This document shows, piece by piece, positions 58,372 through 64,000 of a stretch of 64,000 nt of DNA; the first letter of the stretch is position 1; every line of letters starts with the position of its first letter. Made by a program: the position numbers and the translations under genes. The DNA comes from Piscinibacter gummiphilus (GTDB lineage Bacteria > Pseudomonadota > Gammaproteobacteria > Burkholderiales > Burkholderiaceae_C): assembly GCF_002116905.1 (NCBI RefSeq), contig NZ_CP015118.1, positions 6,014,001-6,078,000 on the forward strand, given 5' to 3'. The notes below the pieces were generated by a model. The model saw only the letters and a list, made by a program, of their open reading frames with translations. It did no database searches and was not told the DNA's origin.

Positions 58372-59358
58372 ATGAACGCAATCGGCATCGAACCCACGGA
58401 CGGCCCCGCACGCCGGACCCTGCTCATCGGCGGCGGCGCAGCCGCGCTCACCGCCGCCTCGACGGCCATGTCGCCGGCCCGCGCCGCGAAGGCCGGCGGC
58501 CCGGGCAAGCAGCAGCCGCAAGGCGGCTCGCCCTACGTCACGACGAAGGACGGCGTGCAGCTGTACGTCAAGGACTGGGGCCCGCGCGACGGCCAGCCCA
58601 TCGTCTTCAGCCACGGCTGGCCGCTCAGCTCGGACAGCTGGGACGGGCAGATGAAGTTCCTCGCCGACCAGGGCTACCGCGTGGTCGCGCACGATCGCCG
58701 GGGCCACGGCCGCTCGAGCCAGCCGTGGGACGGCCACGACATGGACCACTATGCCGACGACCTCGCCGCGGTGGTCGACGCGCTGAAGCTGCCCCGCGCC
58801 ATCCACGTGGGCTTCTCGACCGGTGGGGGCGAGGTCACGCGCTACATCGGGCGCCACGGCACGAAGCGGGTCGCCAAGGTCGTGCTGGTGTCGGCCGTGC
58901 CGCCGCTGATGGTCAAGGGCCCGACCAACCCGAACGGCGTGCCCGTCGAGGTGTTCGACGGCACGCGCACCGCGCTCGAGGCCAACCGCTCGCAGCTCTT
59001 CCGCGACATCCCGAGCGGCCCGTTCTACGGCTTCAACCGTCCGGGCGCGAAACCGTCGCAAGGCCTGATCGACAGCTGGTGGATGCAGGGCATGCAGGGC
59101 AGCCACAAGGCCACGTTCGATTCGATCAAGGCGTTCTCGGAGACCGACTTCCGCGACGACCTGAAGAAGTTCGACGTGCCGACGCTCGTGGTCCACGGCG
59201 ACGACGACCAGATCGTGCCGATCGACGTGTCCGGCCGCCTGACCGCGACCCTCGTGAAAGGCGCGAAGCTGATCGTCTACCCCGGCGCACCGCACGGCCT
59301 CACGCAGACGCACATGGACCGCCTGAACGCGGACCTGCTCGCGTTCATCCGCGGCTGA
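58372..59358 (+). CDS. Exported alpha/beta hydrolase (chloroperoxidase/arylesterase-like)
   Basis: Hydrolase of 328 residues, close to cofactor-free haloperoxidases. Nucleophile Ser149 in GFSTGGGEV, acid in VHGDDDQIVP and His in GAPHGLTQTH. The N-terminus has an RR pair before a hydrophobic stretch (ARRTLLIGGGAAALTAAS) and ends PARA, so Tat export is likely. First gene of a plus-strand run of five behind operator O5. Related enzymes have perhydrolase activity, relevant in a peroxide-linked cluster. Confidence 0.88.
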   Translation: MNAIGIEPTDGPARRTLLIGGGAAALTAASTAMSPARAAKAGGPGKQQPQGGSPYVTTKDGVQLYVKDWGPRDGQPIVFSHGWPLSSDSWDGQMKFLADQGYRVVAHDRRGHGRSSQPWDGHDMDHYADDLAAVVDALKLPRAIHVGFSTGGGEVTRYIGRHGTKRVAKVVLVSAVPPLMVKGPTNPNGVPVEVFDGTRTALEANRSQLFRDIPSGPFYGFNRPGAKPSQGLIDSWWMQGMQGSHKATFDSIKAFSETDFRDDLKKFDVPTLVVHGDDDQIVPIDVSGRLTATLVKGAKLIVYPGAPHGLTQTHMDRLNADLLAFIRG

Positions 59359-59421
59359 CGCCCCACCGGCGGCCGGACCGTCCGGCCGCCGCCTCGTTCC
59401 CCCATCCGAAGGATCCATCCC

Positions 59422-60207
59422 ATGTTCCGCATCGTCATGTCCTCGCTCCTGGTGCTCCTGAGCCTCATCGCCATCGCCGGTCCGGCCCGCTCGGCCGGCC
59501 CCGCGGGTTCCCGTCCCACCGTGGTGCTCGTCCACGGCGCCTTCGCCGACGCGTCCAGCTGGAACGCCGTCGCCACCCGCCTGGTCCACGCCGGCTACCC
59601 CGTGGTCGCGGTGGCCAACCCCTTGCGCGGGGTGGCTCACGACGCGAGCTACACGGCACGCGTGCTCGACGCCATCCAGGGCCCCGTCGTGCTCGTGGGC
59701 CATTCGTACGGCGGTTCCGTGATCAGCACGGCCGCGGTCGACAAGCCGCAGGTCAAGGCCCTGGTGTTCGTTTCGGCCTTCGCACCCGAAGCGGGCGAAA
59801 GCGCCGCCACGCTGTCGAACAAGTTCCCGGGCAGCACGCTGGGCCAGGCCCTCGCCGCACCGGTGCCGCAGGAGGCCGGCGTGGCCGACCTCTACATCCG
59901 CACGGACAAGTTCTGGCAGCAGTTCGCCGCCGACGTGCCCCAGGCGGAGGCCGTGCTGATGGCCGTGGGCCAGCGCCCCATCACCGACGCGGCCCTCGGC
60001 GAGGCGAACACGGGCACGGCGTGGAAGACCGTGCCGTCCTGGTTCGTCTACGGCACCGGCGACCGCAACATCCCGCCCGCGGCGCTCGCGTGGATGGCCG
60101 AGCGCGCGCAGTCGAAGCGCACCGTCGCGATCCCCGGCGCGTCCCACGTGCCGCAGGTGAGCCACGCCCGCGAAGTGGCGGCCCTGATCGAGGCAGCCGC
60201 CCGCTGA
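59422..60207 (+). CDS. Exported alpha/beta hydrolase (EstC/salicylate esterase-like)
   Basis: Hydrolase of 261 residues with a signal peptide (about 1-24, ending RSA), the oxyanion loop VLVHGAFADASSW, nucleophile Ser95 in GHSYGGSV and His in GASHVPQVSH. The group resembles plant-type methylesterases and EstC. Second gene of the O5 run, 63 bases after the first, with GAAGGA before the ATG. Confidence 0.87.
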   Translation: MFRIVMSSLLVLLSLIAIAGPARSAGPAGSRPTVVLVHGAFADASSWNAVATRLVHAGYPVVAVANPLRGVAHDASYTARVLDAIQGPVVLVGHSYGGSVISTAAVDKPQVKALVFVSAFAPEAGESAATLSNKFPGSTLGQALAAPVPQEAGVADLYIRTDKFWQQFAADVPQAEAVLMAVGQRPITDAALGEANTGTAWKTVPSWFVYGTGDRNIPPAALAWMAERAQSKRTVAIPGASHVPQVSHAREVAALIEAAAR

Positions 60208-60213
60208 AAGCCC

Positions 60214-60672
60214 ATGCGCACCACCTCCTTCATTCCCGTGGACCTCCACCCACCGGAGGAAACCGCCCACGGCCTGCAGCAGACGCTCACGCTGGCCGGT
60301 CGCATCCTGCTGGCGTGGATCTTCCTCAGCTCCGGCCTGGAGAAGCTCGGCGCGCTGCAAGGCACCGCCGAGGCGATCGCCTCGACCGGGCTGCCGCTCG
60401 AGTTTCCGCTCGCGGTGCTCGTGGCGGTGTTCGAGGTGACGGCCGCCGCCGCCCTCGTGGTCGGCTGGTACACCCGCGCAGCGGCACTGGCGCTCGCGCT
60501 CTTCACCGTTGCCGCGAGCTTCCTCTTCCATGCGTACTGGCAGGTCCCGCCCGCGCAGCAGCACGTGCAGCAGCTGCTGTTCCTGAAGAACCTCGCCATC
60601 ACCGGCGGGCTCCTGTCCGTGGGCGCCTTCGGCCCCGGCGGCTGGAGTGTCGACGCGCGGCGGGCCCGATAG
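60214..60672 (+). CDS. DoxX family membrane protein
   Basis: Four-helix membrane protein of 152 residues; LAGRILLAWIFLSSGLEKL at the first helix and the later FLKNLAITGGLLSV stretch are typical of DoxX. Family members link thiol or sulfur oxidation to quinones or assist redox homeostasis. It follows the hydrolase stop by 6 bases. Confidence 0.88.
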   Translation: MRTTSFIPVDLHPPEETAHGLQQTLTLAGRILLAWIFLSSGLEKLGALQGTAEAIASTGLPLEFPLAVLVAVFEVTAAAALVVGWYTRAAALALALFTVAASFLFHAYWQVPPAQQHVQQLLFLKNLAITGGLLSVGAFGPGGWSVDARRAR

Positions 60673-60673
60673 C

Positions 60674-61039
60674 ATGCCGGCCACCGCCCCCCTCGAACTC
60701 ACGCCCGGACTGCCGGTGCGCGAGCTCTGCCAGCCGCGCCGCTACGTCGGCACGGTGGCCGACGTCGCGCCCAGCGGGCCGCACCGCGTGCTGCGCTTCT
60801 CGGTCGCCTGCTTCGACGGGCGTGCGCTGTGCCTCTGGGTGTCGTGCGCGGTGCTCGAAGGGGAGCGCGGGCGGCAGCTGTCCCGCGCGATCCACGGACC
60901 GCGCGGGAACCGGCTGGCGATCGGGTTTCGGGGCCGCTTCGGCGACCTCCTGCATCCCACGCGCCTGACCGCCGACATCCACGACGCCGACGACATCTGG
61001 GTGCACGCCGCGGACGACCTCGAATCGCCGCTTCCCTGA
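60674..61039 (+). CDS. Small protein of unknown function
   Basis: A 121-residue Arg-rich soluble protein I do not recognise. It has no signal peptide or membrane helix; a beta-rich middle (RYVGTVADVAPSGPHRVLRFSVACFDG) is followed by an acidic tail. It begins one base after the DoxX stop, so it is very likely co-translated; its codon use matches the neighbours. Confidence 0.6.
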   Translation: MPATAPLELTPGLPVRELCQPRRYVGTVADVAPSGPHRVLRFSVACFDGRALCLWVSCAVLEGERGRQLSRAIHGPRGNRLAIGFRGRFGDLLHPTRLTADIHDADDIWVHAADDLESPLP

Positions 61040-61059
61040 CCCTTCTCCGATCGAACACC

Positions 61060-61668
61060 ATGATCCAGCATCCGGCCTCGCGGCCGCGTCTTGCCGGCGC
61101 GCTGCTGTGCGCGTTCGCCGCCTCGGCCCAGGCCGGGGACCTCTGCCCACGCACTGGAGACCGTTCCGCGTGGTGTCCGTCCGCCGTGTTCGGCCAGGTC
61201 GGCCTGGGCCAGGATGTCGCCGCCGTGGTGGCCGGTGCCACGTGGGCCTGGCGCTGGACCCGCGCGTTCGACGTGGGCGAGGCAACCGGCCACTGGGAGG
61301 CGTCGTTCGGGCGCTGGGAGGGACTCGGTGCCAACGGCGGTTCCGCGTGGGTGACCCAGCTCGGCGTGACACCCGTGCTGCGCCTGCACCCGAAGGCCTG
61401 GGAGCACGGCCTGTTCGCCGAGGTCGGCATTGGCGTGAACCTGCTCGCGCCCGTCTACCGCAGCGAGGACAAGCAGTTCAGCACCGTTTTCAACTTCGGC
61501 GACCACCTCGCGGTGGGCCGGCGGTTCCCGAGCGGCGCCGAGCTGTCCCTGCGGATCCAGCACTTCTCCAACGCGGGGATCCGGCATCCGAACCCGGGCG
61601 AGAACTTCGTGCAGGTGCGGTATGCGTGGCCGCTCAACCGATCAGCAACGCCTCGTACTCGCCCCTGA
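61060..61668 (+). CDS. pagL: Acyloxyacyl hydrolase (lipid A 3-O-deacylase), PagL family
   Basis: Outer-membrane beta-barrel enzyme of 202 residues that removes the 3-linked acyl chain of lipid A. Signal peptide about 1-25 (ending AQA). The PagL hallmark HFSNAGIRHPNPGEN supplies the catalytic His, Ser and Glu. The last strand reads FVQVRYAWPL; a short Arg/Thr/Pro tail follows and its DNA overlaps the 3' end of the convergent NuoF-like gene by 35 bases. Last gene of the O5 run. Confidence 0.85.
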   Translation: MIQHPASRPRLAGALLCAFAASAQAGDLCPRTGDRSAWCPSAVFGQVGLGQDVAAVVAGATWAWRWTRAFDVGEATGHWEASFGRWEGLGANGGSAWVTQLGVTPVLRLHPKAWEHGLFAEVGIGVNLLAPVYRSEDKQFSTVFNFGDHLAVGRRFPSGAELSLRIQHFSNAGIRHPNPGENFVQVRYAWPLNRSATPRTRP

Positions 61669-62881
61669 ACTGCTGCAGCGAACTCGCCACCACCGTCACC
61701 GCTCCGTCGACGAGGCCGCAGCGCCCGCTGCCGGGCAGCAGGCCGCAGAGGTTCTCGAGCGCGGCGAGGTCGGCGCGCACGCCGCGGCCGGTGTCGATGC
61801 GGTTGAGCAGCCGGGTGAGCTGGTAGGTGCCGCCCTTGCACGGGGGGCACTGGCCGCACGAGCCGTGCGAGAAGAAGTCGACGTACTCGGCGACCTTGCG
61901 GACGATGCTCGTGCCCTCGGACACGACGATCATCGCGCCGGTGCCCAGTCGCGAGCCGCGGGCGCGCACCGATTCGAAGTCGAGGGCGACGTCGAGGTGG
62001 TTTTTCGTGAGCAGCGTGTTCGACGGGCCGCCCGTGAACACCGCCTTGAACGCCCGGCCCATCAGCAAACCGCCGCCGTGGTCGAACACGAGCGCGTCGA
62101 GGCGGGTGCCCATCGGCAGTTCGTACAGGCCGGGACGCAGCACGTCGCCCGACAGCGAGTAGAGCTTGGTGCCGCTCGCGTCGCCCAGGCCCAGGTTCCG
62201 GTACCACGCGGCGCCGTGGCGCAGGATGCCGGGCACGTGGGCGAAGGTCTCGGTGTTGTTCACCAGGGTGGGTTTGCCGTGGACGCCACTCTGCGCGGGA
62301 TAGGGCGGCTTGCGGCGCGGGAACGGGAAGCCGCCCTCGACCGTCGAGATCACCGCGGTCTCCTCGCCGCCGATGTAGAGGCCCGAGCTGGGGACGAGTT
62401 CCAGCGACAGCGAGCCCCCGATCGCGGCTTCGACCGGGGCGAGGTGCCCGAGGTCCCGCCATTGCCGCACGGCCTCGCCCACGGCGGCGATGGCCTGCTT
62501 CTCGTGGGGGTTGACGTACAGCACCACGTGGTTCGCCCCGGTGGCCACCGCCGCGATGAGCGCGCCTTCGATCACCGCGTGCGGCGTGTGTTCGAGCAGG
62601 AACCGGTCCTTGAACGTGCCGGGTTCGTCCTCGTTGCCGTTGCAGATCACGTACTTGTCCCCCGCGGGCCCGGCGGCCACCGGCGCCCACTTGCGGTGGG
62701 TGGGGAAACCGGCGCCGCCCATGCCGCGCAGGTCCGCGTCGGCGATCAGCGGGACGATGGCCCGCGGGTCGCGCGCGGCGTTGGCGAGTCCTTCGCCACC
62801 GCCCAGCGCGAGCCAGGCCGCGAGGTCGGCGCCGACCCGCGCCTCCGGTTTCATCAGCACCTGGTTCAACGTGGGGTCCAT
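61634..62881 (-). CDS. NuoF-like NADH-binding flavoprotein
   Basis: Soluble 51-kDa-type subunit, 415 residues, with FMN/NADH sites (RGMGGAGFPTHRKW, NEDEPGTFKDR, GGEETAVISTVEGG) and a 4Fe-4S cluster site SCGQCPPCKGG plus a later Cys in the ENLCGLLPGSGRC area. Other complex I genes are absent, so it is not part of the respiratory enzyme here. It follows a fumarate-reductase-like flavoprotein gene by 10 bases; the pair probably passes electrons from NADH to that subunit. Confidence 0.87.
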   Translation of the reverse strand: MDPTLNQVLMKPEARVGADLAAWLALGGGEGLANAARDPRAIVPLIADADLRGMGGAGFPTHRKWAPVAAGPAGDKYVICNGNEDEPGTFKDRFLLEHTPHAVIEGALIAAVATGANHVVLYVNPHEKQAIAAVGEAVRQWRDLGHLAPVEAAIGGSLSLELVPSSGLYIGGEETAVISTVEGGFPFPRRKPPYPAQSGVHGKPTLVNNTETFAHVPGILRHGAAWYRNLGLGDASGTKLYSLSGDVLRPGLYELPMGTRLDALVFDHGGGLLMGRAFKAVFTGGPSNTLLTKNHLDVALDFESVRARGSRLGTGAMIVVSEGTSIVRKVAEYVDFFSHGSCGQCPPCKGGTYQLTRLLNRIDTGRGVRADLAALENLCGLLPGSGRCGLVDGAVTVVASSLQQFRGEYEALLIG

Positions 62882-62891
62882 CGCATGCCCC

Positions 62892-64000
62892 TCAGCGAAT
62901 GCCGCCGACGCCATGGGCCGGCATGCCGGCGCCCAGGCCGGCATCGGCGCCCAGGTCGAAGTGGGCGTAGGTGGGGAAAAGCTGGGGCGCCTTGACGTCG
63001 AGCGGCAGGCCCGCCAGCGTGAGTTCGCGCTGCCAGGCGTGCACGTGGCCGATGCCGGCCCGGCCCCACAGCGTGCCGCCGTCCGCCGGCTGCGCCGCGG
63101 CCGCGGCGCCGGCGCGGCGGCCCACGCTGACGATGTCGAGCAGCGCGTTGCCCATCAGCCGGTTGCGGCCGTGGATGCCGCCGGCGAGTTCGCCCACGGC
63201 GTAGAGGCCCGGCGTGCCGGTGGCGCCGTGCCGGTCGATGGCGACACCGCCGTTCTGGTAGTGCAGCGTGGGATACACGAGGAAGGGCTCTTGCGCCGCG
63301 TCGTGGCCGCACTTCTTCGCGAGGTGGCGGAGCGTCACGAGGCGCTTGGCCAGGATGCCGGGGTTCGCCTTTTCGAGCGACGGTGTGTCGAGGAAGACCC
63401 CGACCTGGCCACCCCGCTCGATGCCCCGGCCCTCCGCGCACTCGCGCAGGATCGCGGCGGCCACCACGTCGCGCGGCTGCAGTTCGTCGACGAAACGTTC
63501 GCCCTCGCCGTTGATCAGCGTGGCGCCGGCGGACCGCGCCGCCTCCGAGATCAGGCCGCCCGCGAGGTGGCGGGGGTACGCGATGCCGGTCGGGTGGTAC
63601 TGGAACGAGTCGAGCTCGCGCAGGCGCGCGCCGATGCGGTAGGCCAGCACGAGGCCGTCGCCGGTGGCGCCGTAGTGGTTGGACGTGGGGAACTGGTTCA
63701 GGTGCAGCCGGCCGGCGCCGCCGGTGGCCATGATCACCGAACGCGCGCGGACCAAGACGAAGCAGCGCCACTCGAGGTTGTAGACCACGGCCCCGGCGCA
63801 GCGGCCATGGTCGTCGGACAGCAGCTCGACGACGGGGCAGCGGTTCCACAGCGTGATGCCCGGCTCCAGCTCGACCGCCTCGCGCAGCACCCGCATCATC
63901 TCGAGGCCGGTGTAGTCGCGGTACGAGAGGATGCGCGCGGCCGTCGCGCCGCCCGGCTTCTTCCGCAGCAGCTTGCCGCCCAGCGGCCGGTCGTCGTCCT
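62892..64000 (-). CDS. FAD-dependent fumarate reductase/aspartate oxidase-like flavoprotein; cut by the window end
   Basis: C-terminal 369 codons of a flavoprotein in the succinate dehydrogenase/fumarate reductase A family; the frame stays open to the window edge, so the N-terminal FAD-binding start is missing. Seen are SVIMATGGAGRLHLNQF, the FAD-site FQYHPTGI, and the C-terminal AVGELAGGIHGRNRLMGN. The active-site loop reads EAARSAGA where succinate dehydrogenases and aspartate oxidases have R-GEG: the Arg is kept, the Glu is Ala. Substrate therefore may differ from fumarate. Confidence 0.85.
   Translation of the reverse strand, partial: DDDRPLGGKLLRKKPGGATAARILSYRDYTGLEMMRVLREAVELEPGITLWNRCPVVELLSDDHGRCAGAVVYNLEWRCFVLVRARSVIMATGGAGRLHLNQFPTSNHYGATGDGLVLAYRIGARLRELDSFQYHPTGIAYPRHLAGGLISEAARSAGATLINGEGERFVDELQPRDVVAAAILRECAEGRGIERGGQVGVFLDTPSLEKANPGILAKRLVTLRHLAKKCGHDAAQEPFLVYPTLHYQNGGVAIDRHGATGTPGLYAVGELAGGIHGRNRLMGNALLDIVSVGRRAGAAAAAQPADGGTLWGRAGIGHVHAWQRELTLAGLPLDVKAPQLFPTYAHFDLGADAGLGAGMPAHGVGGIR

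Noticed and set aside
45700..61668. Horizontal island by base composition
   Set aside because: Codon use and GC content look like the flanks, and no integrase, tRNA end, transposase or flanking repeats were seen.
1..64000. CRISPR arrays, tRNA or rRNA genes, insertion sequences
   Set aside because: No regularly spaced repeats, cloverleaf-like segments with conserved tRNA loops, rRNA stretches or transposase motifs were recognised on either strand by eye.

Overview
This window looks like chromosomal DNA of a GC-rich betaproteobacterium, most likely order Burkholderiales (Leptothrix/Rubrivivax/Roseateles-like). Signs are the strong G/C bias at third codon positions, the atpIBEFHAGDC order, a TorF-type porin before glnK-amtB, the betaproteobacterial gshA type, and many small LysR-linked oxidoreductase genes. 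The genus is inference. No rRNA, tRNA, CRISPR array, integrase or insertion sequence was seen.

Layout. 1-5259 (+): the end of a type II secretion/type IV pilus-like cluster: a secretin (cut by the window edge), a GspG-type pseudopilin, a PL3 pectate lyase inserted in the cluster, two further pseudopilin-like proteins and a 13-repeat Asp-box lipoprotein. 5333-12617 (-): the complete ATP synthase operon. 12740-15064 (-): SMP-30/gluconolactonase, aldose epimerase and a GNAT enzyme. 15256-19159 (+): an outer-membrane polysaccharide export protein and a Wzz-type protein, without the usual glycosyltransferases. 19181-22722: aminotransferase and PhzF genes divergent from a MocR regulator. 23624-29886 (-): uup, gshB, kup, gshA. 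30079-32720 (-): torF-glnK-amtB, with a sigma-54 promoter and two NtrC-like sites. 32912-34736: a TetR gene with two operators, an NTF2-like gene and a Crp/Fnr regulator. 34746-45546: a DUF1254 protein, chemoreceptor, pentapeptide protein, MscS channel and a translationally coupled regulator-hydrolase-acyltransferase operon.

45700-61668 is the most unusual part. It is packed with thiol, peroxide and electrophile chemistry: three paralogous glutathione S-transferases, three OsmC-domain proteins (one fused to a hydrolase), an AhpD-like protein, a peroxiredoxin, a double-CDGSH iron-sulfur protein, a dienelactone hydrolase, a cupin, two reductases (one frameshifted), alpha/beta hydrolases, DoxX and PagL. 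Two LysR regulators with nearly identical DNA-reading helices lie in it. I found seven copies of one bipartite element, ATTGGTG-N7-GKMAACA and variants, each starting its second half 48-49 bp upstream of a CCTARCAT-like -10 element and each serving a separate transcription unit. This looks like a local LysR regulon not recognisable from gene names alone.

61634-64000 (-): a NuoF-like flavoprotein and a fumarate-reductase-type flavoprotein (cut by the window edge), probably forming one NADH-dependent oxidoreductase.
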